Assembly: GCF_019396385.1 (NCBI RefSeq)
Contig: NZ_JAHKRN010000013.1
Location: 62,001-126,000 of the forward strand
Direction: 5' to 3'
Origin: Nonomuraea harbinensis
GTDB lineage: Bacteria; Actinomycetota; Actinomycetes; Streptosporangiales; Streptosporangiaceae
Length of the DNA: 64,000 bases
Part shown: positions 48,987 through 56,565 of the stretch, piece by piece
Numbering within the stretch: the stretch's first letter is position 1
Layout of the letters: every line of letters begins with the position of its first letter
Position numbers and translations under genes: made by a program
The notes under the pieces: generated by a model
The model's database searches: none
What the model saw: the letters and a program-made list of their open reading frames with translations, nothing else
What the model was told of the DNA's origin: nothing

Positions 48987-51772
48987 GCCGCGTTCCCCGC
49001 GGAATCAGCGTCCGGCGCGGGCCCGGCGTTCGCCGCGTCCGCGGGGGTGCCGAGGTTTCCGGATGAACTCGCGTACCCGGAGGAAGCGACGGGCCGGACG
49101 TTCCCGGACGGGCTCGCGTTTCCGGACGGGCCCGCGTCCTTGGAAGGGCTCGCGGCGAAGAAGTCCGTGACGATTCTGGCGGCGGCGTCGCCGTGCTCGT
49201 CGGCGCACCACAGCTCGCGGAAGGCCGCGTACCGCGCGGCGTGGGCGGCGTGACCGGCGGGCAGGTCGCGGAGCCGGTCGACGAGCTCCTCCGTGGTGGT
49301 GACGCACGGTCCCGGCGCGATGGACGGCAGGTCGTGGTAGACGCCCCGTTCCGTGAGCCGGTACTCGTCCCAGTCGTCGATGAGGAAGAGCATCGGCTTG
49401 CCGGTGATCGCGTAGTCGCACATCACGGACGAGTAGTCCGTGAGCAGCGCGTCCGAGACCAGCATCAGGTCGTTGATCTCCGGGTACGTCGCGGCCGGCC
49501 GCACGAAGTGGAGCAGGTGCTCGGGCGGCCGGTACCGCTCGACCGGGTGGGTGCGCAGGATGACCACCCACTCGCCGGCCAGTTCCTCGGCCATGAGCTC
49601 CAGGTCCGCCCGGACCGAGCGGCCGCTGCTCTTGGCCCGGTCGCGGTACGTGGGCGCGTACAGCAGGACCTTCTTGCCGGCGGGCAGCTCCAGTCGCGTG
49701 CGCGGGTCACCGGCGAACTCGCCCCTGACCAGCGCGTCGCAGCGCGGCGTGCCGTGCCGGTAGACCGGGCCGGTGTAGCCGTTCGACGGGACGAACCGGC
49801 GGGAGAACTCGGCGCTGGGCGAGATCAGCGCGTCCCAGCGGGCGACCGCGGCCCGCCACCGCGCGCGCGGCCCGTCGAAGTCGCCGCGCAGGTCGGGCGC
49901 GTCGAAGCCGATGGACTTGATGCCCTGCCCGTGCCAGGTCTGCAGGTAGCGGGTGCCGCGCGGTTTGGGGTAGTCCAGCGGGAAGCCGTGGCTGTCCACC
50001 CAGTAGCCGGCCCTGGCCAGCGTCCATACGTACTTCCAGCCGCCGCGCCGGACCCCGCGCGCGCCGGTCGGCGCCTCGCCGCGGCCCTTGGCCACCGACC
50101 AGACCACCTCGACGGGCAGGCCGCGCCGGCGCAGCTCCTCGTACAGGGCCCTGGGGCTGCCGGTGCAGCCCTTGCCGACGTCCGACTCGAACAGCGCGAG
50201 GTCGCGGCGCGGCCGCAGCACCTTGATCATCAGCTTGTACGCGCGCAGCTTCATCGCCGGGGTGCTGATCCTCCTGATCAGCGCCCGCTTGACCCGTCCG
50301 GGCAGCGCCCGCCGCCGGGCGGAGCGTCGCACGCGCAGGTAGGCGGCGTGGCCGTCGCAGCCGACCGTGGCTCCCGGCAGCTCGATCGGCGTCATCTTCG
50401 GGTCCACGATGAGCCGGTCGGTGGTAGTGAGGCCGTCGGCGAGCCGGGTGAAGCCGATGCGCGGCTCGCAGGAGCCGTCCGGGGTGAAGGTCACCTCGGT
50501 GACGTAGCCGCCGTCGCCGGACGGGTGCGGCCGGAGCGGGACCCGCCGCCCGCCGAGCTTCAGGAACGCCTCCCAGTCCACCGGCAGCACGCCGAAGGGA
50601 TCGTACGTGCGCACGGTCATCCGCACCCGGCGGCCGTCGCCGGCGATCTCGGTGACCTCGTGCCGCAGCCGCGACGCCGAGAACGGCAGCTCGGCCAGGC
50701 GCAGCGGGGTGATGTCCAGGCCGGGCGAGACCGTGGTGCCCCAGTAGGTGCGCCCGCCGAGCTGCACGGCGGCGCGCGGCACGGCCCGCGGCCCGGTCAG
50801 GCATCCGGCGGCGACGCGCAGGTCCTCGGCCCGGTCGTCCATGATGAGCCGGCAGCACACCTTGACCAGCGGGTCCACCCGCTCGTACACCTCGGCCGGT
50901 ATCCCCTCCAGGTACGGGCGGACGACGGCGGCGAACTCCTTGACCCACACCAGGTCCCTGGAGGGCAGCGGGTTGAGGTAGACGCACAGGTCCTGCCGGA
51001 GGAAGCGGTGCTGCCGCTCGGGCACCAGATCGGCGGCCCCGTGCCGGCGCAGCGCCTCGTCGCTCAGCCTGGCGGCGGTCACGCGGTGGCGGACGTTGTC
51101 CATCTCCTCGATCGACAGCGAGATGGACGAGGCGCCGCGGGCCCGGCGCCAGTGGTAGACCACCCACGGCACGATCGCGAACCGCCGCGCGTGCGCGTAC
51201 AGCTCGGTGGCGAAGACGTGGTCCTCGTAGTGGATGTCCTCGGGGAAGCGCACCCCGCTCTCGCGCAGGAAGCGCACGTCGTACAGCTTGTTGGTGCTGA
51301 ACGAGTCCAGGAACAGCTCCGGGTCCTCCCGGATGCCCTCGACCACGCGCCGCCGGGCGAACAGCGTCGGGTAGTACGGGCGCAGCCGCCCGTTCCATTC
51401 GTACAGCCGGGAGATCTGGCCGGACACGAAGTCGGCCCCGGTCCGCTCGATCTCGGCCAGCAGGCTCTTGCAGGCGTGCCGGGGCAGCTCGTCGTCGCTG
51501 TCGAGGAACATCACGTACGGGGCCGCGGCGGCGTCCAGGCCGTCGTTGCGCGGGGCGCCGCAGCCGCCGCTGTTGCGCTCTCTGCGCAGGTAGCGGACGC
51601 GCGGGTCGGACGCCGCCAGCCCGGCCGCGACCTCGGGGGTGTCGTCCGTGCTGGCGTCGTCGGAGATGATCACTTCGAGGTCGCGCAGTGTCTGGCCGAG
51701 CACCGAGCGGACCGCTCTGGGCAGCCGGGGGGCGTCGTTGTAGGTGATCACGACAACCGTGCAATCCGCCAT
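48983..51772 (-). CDS. GT2 / CDP-glycerol glycerophosphotransferase fusion
   Basis: A 929-residue two-domain enzyme. The N-terminal GT2 domain has VVVITYNDAPRLPRAVRSVL, the DDASTDDT and LDSDDELP metal motifs and HYEDHVFATELYAHARRFAI. The C-terminal CDP-glycerol glycerophosphotransferase domain has RYLQTWHGQGIKSIGFD, LLYAPTYRDRAKSSGR, VILRTHPVERYRPPEHLLHF, SDALLTDYSSVMCDYAITGK and PMLFLIDDWDEYRLTERGVY. Together they are typical teichoic-acid-like polymer synthases. The last 60 residues are a low-complexity Ser/Gly/Asn/Pro tail (SPSKDAGPSGNASPSGN). Confidence 0.9.
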   Translation of the reverse strand: MADCTVVVITYNDAPRLPRAVRSVLGQTLRDLEVIISDDASTDDTPEVAAGLAASDPRVRYLRRERNSGGCGAPRNDGLDAAAAPYVMFLDSDDELPRHACKSLLAEIERTGADFVSGQISRLYEWNGRLRPYYPTLFARRRVVEGIREDPELFLDSFSTNKLYDVRFLRESGVRFPEDIHYEDHVFATELYAHARRFAIVPWVVYHWRRARGASSISLSIEEMDNVRHRVTAARLSDEALRRHGAADLVPERQHRFLRQDLCVYLNPLPSRDLVWVKEFAAVVRPYLEGIPAEVYERVDPLVKVCCRLIMDDRAEDLRVAAGCLTGPRAVPRAAVQLGGRTYWGTTVSPGLDITPLRLAELPFSASRLRHEVTEIAGDGRRVRMTVRTYDPFGVLPVDWEAFLKLGGRRVPLRPHPSGDGGYVTEVTFTPDGSCEPRIGFTRLADGLTTTDRLIVDPKMTPIELPGATVGCDGHAAYLRVRRSARRRALPGRVKRALIRRISTPAMKLRAYKLMIKVLRPRRDLALFESDVGKGCTGSPRALYEELRRRGLPVEVVWSVAKGRGEAPTGARGVRRGGWKYVWTLARAGYWVDSHGFPLDYPKPRGTRYLQTWHGQGIKSIGFDAPDLRGDFDGPRARWRAAVARWDALISPSAEFSRRFVPSNGYTGPVYRHGTPRCDALVRGEFAGDPRTRLELPAGKKVLLYAPTYRDRAKSSGRSVRADLELMAEELAGEWVVILRTHPVERYRPPEHLLHFVRPAATYPEINDLMLVSDALLTDYSSVMCDYAITGKPMLFLIDDWDEYRLTERGVYHDLPSIAPGPCVTTTEELVDRLRDLPAGHAAHAARYAAFRELWCADEHGDAAARIVTDFFAASPSKDAGPSGNASPSGNVRPVASSGYASSSGNLGTPADAANAGPAPDADSAGNAA

Positions 51773-51859
51773 GCCTACCCCCCGTGCGTCACGACGTGGG
51801 AGTAGGCATTCCCGGCACTTCAGGAGGTACGGCCGAATGGCAGTGTTTTTTGCCCAAAA

Positions 51860-52555
51860 TCATCGAATAAGGCGACGAATCACCCAAACAATGACAAGTA
51901 GCGCGGCGACTCCGCCCAGCACCGGCGCCAGCCGCTTGAGCAGCGGTGCGCCCGCGATGTCGAGCAGGTCGAGCGCCTCCTCGTCGGGCGTGCGTGACGT
52001 GCGCATGGTGCCCGCCGGGTGGGCGTCCTCGCCGGGCGCCGGCACGGCGGCCAGGTGGCGCTCCGCCGGTTCCTCGGCGACGGCCTCCTGCTGCGGCTCC
52101 TGCGCGGGCTCGGCGAACAGGTCGGCGAGGTTCGCCGCGAACCGGTCGATGAGCTTCGCCCCGACCTCGGCCATCACCCCGCGGCCGAACTGGGCGGGCC
52201 GCCCGGTCACGTTGAACGACGTCTCGACCGTCACGGACGTGGCGCCGTCGACCGGCGTCAGCCGCGCCTTGACCGTCGCGGCGGCGGTCCCGGAGCCGCG
52301 CGCCTCCTTGCCCGAGGCCTGGATGGTGAGCGTGTGGGAGTCCTTGTCGACGTCCTCGAACGCGGCCGAACCCCGATAGGTGACGGTGATCGGTCCGACC
52401 TTGACCTTCATCCTGCCCGTGAACTGCTGACCCTCGACGCTGTCGAGAGCCGCCCCCGGCAGGCACGGGGCCACTCGCTCGACATCCAGCAGGACCGCCC
52501 AGGCCTGCTCGATGGGGACCGGGACCGTGAACTCGTGCTCGAACCGCATCGCCAT
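51860..52555 (-). CDS. coxG: CoxG-like SRPBCC membrane-anchored protein
   Basis: A 231-residue protein: an N-terminal CoxG/START domain (FEHEFTVPVPIEQAWAVLLD, VAPCLPGAALDSVEGQQFTG, MKVKVGPITVTYRGSAAFED, SGKEARGSGTAAATVKARLT) and a C-terminal membrane helix (LAPVLGGVAALLVIVWVIRR). CoxG helps tether CO dehydrogenase to the membrane. AAGGAG eight bases before ATG 52555. It lies after a strong terminator that separates it from coxM, so it may be transcribed on its own. Confidence 0.85.
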   Translation of the reverse strand: MAMRFEHEFTVPVPIEQAWAVLLDVERVAPCLPGAALDSVEGQQFTGRMKVKVGPITVTYRGSAAFEDVDKDSHTLTIQASGKEARGSGTAAATVKARLTPVDGATSVTVETSFNVTGRPAQFGRGVMAEVGAKLIDRFAANLADLFAEPAQEPQQEAVAEEPAERHLAAVPAPGEDAHPAGTMRTSRTPDEEALDLLDIAGAPLLKRLAPVLGGVAALLVIVWVIRRLIR

Positions 52556-52592
52556 CGATTCGCTCCTTCCCGCTGCTGCGAGACTACGTGCC

Positions 52593-52624
52593 GCGGGGGC
52601 GCCCCGGAAGAGGGGCGCCCCCGC
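52593..52624 (-). terminator. Strong hairpin between coxM and coxG
   Basis: GCGGGGGCGCCCC and GGGGCGCCCCCGC form a perfect 13-bp stem with loop GGAAGA, 5 bases past the coxM stop and 38 bases before the coxG start on the minus strand. It should end or attenuate the coxSLM transcript. Confidence 0.75.
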
Positions 52625-52628
52625 CTGA

Positions 52629-53483
52629 TCAGGGTGCTCCGGCCGCGGTGCGGACCGCCCGGTGCGTCAGCACCCTGGCCAGATGCCGCCGGTAGTCCGG
52701 CTGCGCGTGCAGATCGGCGGGCGGCGAGGTGTCCGCCGCCGCCTCCTCGCACGCCTGCCGGAGCCCGTCACCCAGCTCCAGACCCTCCAGCGCGGTCTCG
52801 GCCGCCCGTGCCCGCACCGGTGTCGTCCCCATGTTGGTCAGCCCGATCCTGGCCTCCTGGATCGAGCCGTTGGAGCGCCTGACGGCCGCCGCCACGCCGA
52901 CGATCGCCCACGCCTGAGCGGTGCGGTGGAACTTCTCGTAGTGGAAGCCCCAGCCGTCGCCCAGTTTCGGGATCTTCACGCCCACCAGGACCTCGCCCTG
53001 CCGCAGCGACGACTCCAGATAGTCGACGAAGAAGTCGGCCGCCGGGATCTCCCGCTCGCCCTGCGCCGAGCGGGCCACCAGGACGCCCTCCAGCGCCAGC
53101 ACCACCGCGGGCAGGTCGCCCGCCGGGTCGGCGTGCGCCAGCGACCCGCCGAACGTGCCCCGGTGCCGGACCGCCGGGTCCGCCACCATGGCGGTCGCCA
53201 GCGCGAGCAGCGGGGCGCCCGCGGCCACCACGCCGGAGCGCATCACCTCGTCGTGCGTGGTCATCGCGCCGATGAACACGTGGTCGCCGCGGTCGTGCAC
53301 GCCGGCCAGCTCCGGCAGCCGTGCCACGTCGACCAGTTTCGTCGGGTACGCCAGCCGCAGCCGCAGCAGCGGCAGCAGCGACTGCCCGCCCGCGATCACC
53401 TTGGCGTCCTCGTCCGCCGCCAGCTCCTGGCAGGCCTCCGCCAGCGAGCCGGGGCGCACGTAGTCGAACGATGCCGGGATCAT
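52629..53483 (-). CDS. coxM: CO-dehydrogenase medium subunit (FAD)
   Basis: A 284-residue FAD subunit of a molybdenum hydroxylase. It has MIPASFDYVRPGSLAEACQE, the FAD loop AKVIAGGQSLLPLLRLRLAY, GAMTTHDEVMRSG, the second FAD motif RHRGTFGGSLAHADPAGDLP, and the C-terminal CO_deh_flav_C domain. It passes electrons from the iron-sulfur clusters to the respiratory acceptor. ATG 53483 overlaps the coxL stop (ATGA). Confidence 0.92.
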   Translation of the reverse strand: MIPASFDYVRPGSLAEACQELAADEDAKVIAGGQSLLPLLRLRLAYPTKLVDVARLPELAGVHDRGDHVFIGAMTTHDEVMRSGVVAAGAPLLALATAMVADPAVRHRGTFGGSLAHADPAGDLPAVVLALEGVLVARSAQGEREIPAADFFVDYLESSLRQGEVLVGVKIPKLGDGWGFHYEKFHRTAQAWAIVGVAAAVRRSNGSIQEARIGLTNMGTTPVRARAAETALEGLELGDGLRQACEEAAADTSPPADLHAQPDYRRHLARVLTHRAVRTAAGAP

Positions 53484-55807
53484 GCCCGCCCTCCTTCCAG
53501 CGCGCGCCACACCCGCTCGGGCGTGCACGGCATCGGCACGTCCCGCACGCCGTGCGGCCGGAGCGCGTCCACGATGGCGTTGACCACCGCGGGCGTCGAG
53601 GCGATGGTGCCCGCCTCGCCGACGCCCTTGGCGCCCAGCGGGTTGCTGGTGGCCGGCGTCTCGGTCCTGTCGGTCACGAAGTCCGGCAGGTCCGCCGCCG
53701 ACGGCAGCAGGTAGTCGGCCAGCGTGGCGGTGAGCAGGTTGCCCTCCGCGTCGTAGACGGCCTCCTCGTACAGGGCCTGCCCGATGCCCTGCGCGATGCC
53801 GCCGTGCACCTGGCCCTCGACGATCAGCGGGTTGACCACCTTCCCCACGTCGTCGACCGCCACGTACGAGCGGATCTTGACGTGTCCGGTCTCCGTGTCC
53901 ACCTCCACCGCCGTCAGGTGGGTGCCGTGCGGGAAGGAGTAGTTGACCGGGTCGAACGTGGCGTCCGAGTCCAGCCGGGCCTCCGCCCCCTCGGGCAGGT
54001 TGTGCGCGGCGAACGCGGCCAGCGCCAGCTCCTGGATCGTCGTCTGGGAGTCGGTGCCCTTCACCTTGAACGCGCCGTCGGCGAAGTCGAGGTCGTCCGG
54101 CGAGCACTCCAGGAGGTGCGCGGCCAGCTTGCGTGCCTTCTCGCGCACCTTCTCGCACGCCTGCAGCACCGCGACCCCGCCGACCACCAGCGAGCGCGAG
54201 CCGTAGGTGTCCATGCCCTTGTGCGAGATCGCGGTGTCGCCGTGCACCACCGTGACGTCCTCGAACGGCACGCCGAGCGCGTCGGCCGCGATCTGGCTCC
54301 ACGAGGTCACGTGGCCCTGCCCGTGCGGCGACGTGCCGGTGACGACCTCCACCTTGCCGGTCGGCAGCATCCGCACCGACGCGTGCTCCCAGCCGCCCGC
54401 GCCGTAGTTCGCCTCGCCCAGCATCCGCGACGGCGCCAGCCCGCACATCTCGGTGAACGTGCTGACGCCGATGCCGAGCTGCACCGGGTCGCCACGGTCA
54501 CGCCGGTCGGCCTGTTCGGCGCGCAGCTTGTCGTAGCCGAACAACTGCAGCGCCTTGTCGGTCGCCGCCTCGTAGTTCCCGGAGTCGTAGGTCAGGCCCG
54601 CGATCGTGGTGTACGGGAACTCCTCGTGCTTGATCCAGTTGCGCCGCCGCACCTCGATCGGGTCGAGCCGCAGCTCCGCCGCGAGCTCGTCCATGATCCG
54701 CTCGATCGCGAACGTGGCCTCGGGACGGCCCGCGCCCCGGTAGGCGTCCGTCGGCATCTTGGTGGTGAACACGCCCTTGCAGGCGAACTCGTACGCGTCC
54801 ATCTTGTAGATGCCGTTGAACATGGTCGCGCCGAGCATCGGGACGCCCGGGGTGACCAGCATCAGGTACGCGCCCATGTCGGCGAGCAGGTCGACCTGGA
54901 GCCCGCGGATGCGGCCGTCGGAGTCGGCCGCGAGCCTGATGTGCTGGAGCTGGCCGCGCCCCTGGTGGACGGCCAGGTTGCCCTCGGTGCGCGACTCGGC
55001 CCACTTGACGGGCTTGCCCAGCTTCCGGCAGAGCAGCAGGCAGAGCACCTCTTCGGCGGTGACCTGCAGCTTGGTGCCGAACCCGCCGCCGACGTCCGGC
55101 GCGATCACGCGGAGCTGGTGCTCGGGGACGCCGGTGACCATGGCCAGCATCACCCGCAGCACGTGCGGGATCTGCGTGGACGTCCACATCGTGAACGTGT
55201 CGCCGTCGGTGGAGACCAGCACCGCCCTGGGCTCCATGGCCGCGCCGATCAGGCGCTGCTGCACGTACGTCCGGTCGATGACCACCGGGGCGTCCCTGAA
55301 GGCCGCGTCGAGGTCACCCGAGGTGATCTTGACGGAGAACGCCTGGTTGCCCGTCTCGTGCACCTTCGGGCTGTCCGGCGAGAGCGCCGTCTCCAGGTCG
55401 ATCACCGGCGGCAGCGGCTCGTAGTCGACCTCGATCGCCTCCAGGGCGTCGGCCGCCTTGAACCGGTCGGTGGCGACCACGCAGGCCACGATCTCGCCCG
55501 TGTACCGCACCTCCGTCACCGCCATCGGCGGGTGCTCGGGGATGACGATGTCGTCCGACACCGGCCACGCGCACGGCAGGCTGCCCTGCTCGCCGGCGAC
55601 GTCCTGGCCGGCGAACACCGCGACCACGCCGGGCAGCTCGCGCGCCGCCGACACGTCCACCCCGGTGATCCGCGCGTGCGCCATCGGGCTGCGCAGGAAG
55701 GCCACGTGCAGCATCCCCGGCTGCTGCAGGTTGTCCGTCCACCGCGTGCGCCCGGTCAGCAGCCGGGCGTCCTCCTTCCGCCTTCTCGCCTTGCCCACCT
55801 CGGTCAT
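53480..55807 (-). CDS. coxL: CO-dehydrogenase-like large subunit, form II
   Basis: A 775-residue molybdopterin subunit of the aldehyde oxidase/CODH family. The active-site loop at residues 355-361 is AYRGAGR, the form II signature; true form I CO dehydrogenases have AYxCSFR with a copper-binding cysteine. Other family motifs: GGGFGTKLQVTAEEVLCLLL, HGQGHVTSWSQIAADALGVP, DVGKVVNPLIVEGQVHGGIA, and GAKGVGEAGTIASTPAVVNA carrying the catalytic glutamate. CO oxidation is therefore doubtful; an aldehyde or aromatic substrate is possible. ATG overlaps are present on both sides. Confidence 0.93.
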   Translation of the reverse strand: MTEVGKARRRKEDARLLTGRTRWTDNLQQPGMLHVAFLRSPMAHARITGVDVSAARELPGVVAVFAGQDVAGEQGSLPCAWPVSDDIVIPEHPPMAVTEVRYTGEIVACVVATDRFKAADALEAIEVDYEPLPPVIDLETALSPDSPKVHETGNQAFSVKITSGDLDAAFRDAPVVIDRTYVQQRLIGAAMEPRAVLVSTDGDTFTMWTSTQIPHVLRVMLAMVTGVPEHQLRVIAPDVGGGFGTKLQVTAEEVLCLLLCRKLGKPVKWAESRTEGNLAVHQGRGQLQHIRLAADSDGRIRGLQVDLLADMGAYLMLVTPGVPMLGATMFNGIYKMDAYEFACKGVFTTKMPTDAYRGAGRPEATFAIERIMDELAAELRLDPIEVRRRNWIKHEEFPYTTIAGLTYDSGNYEAATDKALQLFGYDKLRAEQADRRDRGDPVQLGIGVSTFTEMCGLAPSRMLGEANYGAGGWEHASVRMLPTGKVEVVTGTSPHGQGHVTSWSQIAADALGVPFEDVTVVHGDTAISHKGMDTYGSRSLVVGGVAVLQACEKVREKARKLAAHLLECSPDDLDFADGAFKVKGTDSQTTIQELALAAFAAHNLPEGAEARLDSDATFDPVNYSFPHGTHLTAVEVDTETGHVKIRSYVAVDDVGKVVNPLIVEGQVHGGIAQGIGQALYEEAVYDAEGNLLTATLADYLLPSAADLPDFVTDRTETPATSNPLGAKGVGEAGTIASTPAVVNAIVDALRPHGVRDVPMPCTPERVWRALEGGRA

Positions 55808-56286
55808 GACGACTTCACCGCCTGACCCATCTCCTGGGCGCCCCGTTTCACCGCTCTGACGATGTTGCAGTAGCCGGTGCACCGGCAGAGGTTGCCTTCG
55901 AGCCCTTCCCTGATGGCCTCCTCCGACGGGTCCGGAGTGTCTCTCACCAGGTCGATCGCGGCCATGACCATGCCTGGCGTGCAGAATCCGCACTGCAGCG
56001 CGTGTTCCTCGTGGAAGGCCCGCTGCATCGGGTGCAGCGACCCGTTCGCGGCCAGGCCCTCGATGGTGACGATGTCGGAGCCGTCGGCCTGCACCGCGAG
56101 CACCGAGCAGCTCTTGACGGTCTTGCCGTCGAGCATCACGGTGCAGGCGCCGCAGTTGCTGGTGTCGCAGCCGGCGGGGGTGCCGGTCTTGCCCAGCCGT
56201 TCTCTTAGTAGGTGAACGAGAAGAAGTCGCGGTTCGACGTCCTCCTCGTAGGCGATTCCGTCCACTTTGACGGATATCCGGGGCAT
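55804..56286 (-). CDS. coxS: CO-dehydrogenase small subunit (2x[2Fe-2S])
   Basis: A 160-residue iron-sulfur subunit. The plant-type cluster is bound by Cys40, Cys45, Cys48 and Cys60 ([16 protein letters not shown]), the proximal cluster by Cys99, Cys102, Cys134 and Cys136 (QCGFCTPGM and CRCTGYCNI). It relays electrons from the molybdenum site to the flavin. ATG 56286 has GGGAGG four bases upstream. First gene of the coxSLM operon. Confidence 0.94.
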   Translation of the reverse strand: MPRISVKVDGIAYEEDVEPRLLLVHLLRERLGKTGTPAGCDTSNCGACTVMLDGKTVKSCSVLAVQADGSDIVTIEGLAANGSLHPMQRAFHEEHALQCGFCTPGMVMAAIDLVRDTPDPSEEAIREGLEGNLCRCTGYCNIVRAVKRGAQEMGQAVKSS

Positions 56287-56329
56287 ACGTCCTCCCTCAC
56301 AGGAGCAGGGGAAAGGCGGACAAGGCCAA

Positions 56330-56358
56330 CGTATGCCCGTGTTTGTCTCGGTAGTCAA
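56330..56358 (-). promoter_or_regulatory. Candidate promoter of coxSLM
   Basis: On the minus strand TTGACT (56358-56353) and CATACG (56335-56330) are 17 bases apart, 44 bases before coxS. The -35 hexamer is good, the -10 weak. It lies just downstream of the small membrane gene stop, so coxS may also receive read-through. Confidence 0.4.
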
Positions 56359-56361
56359 GGG

Positions 56362-56565
56362 TTACTTACCACGAATAACCCTCGCCAGGATCGCCACCAG
56401 CCCCGCGAAGCCCAGGCCCGTCACCAGCACCGGCAACAGGACCAGCGGATCCGTGATCGACCGCGTCATGATCAGGATGCCCAGCACGACGAACAGGGTC
56501 CCGCTCAGCAGCGCCATCCAGTCGGTCCTGTGCAGGCGCCGCGGCCGGTCGACGTCACGCGGCAC
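56362..56565 (-). CDS. Small two-helix membrane protein
   Basis: A 67-residue protein with a basic N terminus (RDVDRPRRLHRTDW) and two membrane helices (MALLSGTLFVVLGILIMTRS and LPVLVTGLGFAGLVAILARV). GTG at 56565 overlaps the upstream PspC/toast-rack gene by 11 bases, so it is co-translated with it. Family not recognised; it may be an accessory part of the envelope-stress module. Confidence 0.72.
   Translation of the reverse strand: MPRDVDRPRRLHRTDWMALLSGTLFVVLGILIMTRSITDPLVLLPVLVTGLGFAGLVAILARVIRGK

Noticed and set aside
53321-55825. 834-codon plus-strand frame opposite coxL and coxM
   Set aside because: Arg/His/Val-rich translation without motifs; coxM and coxL are complete on the other strand.
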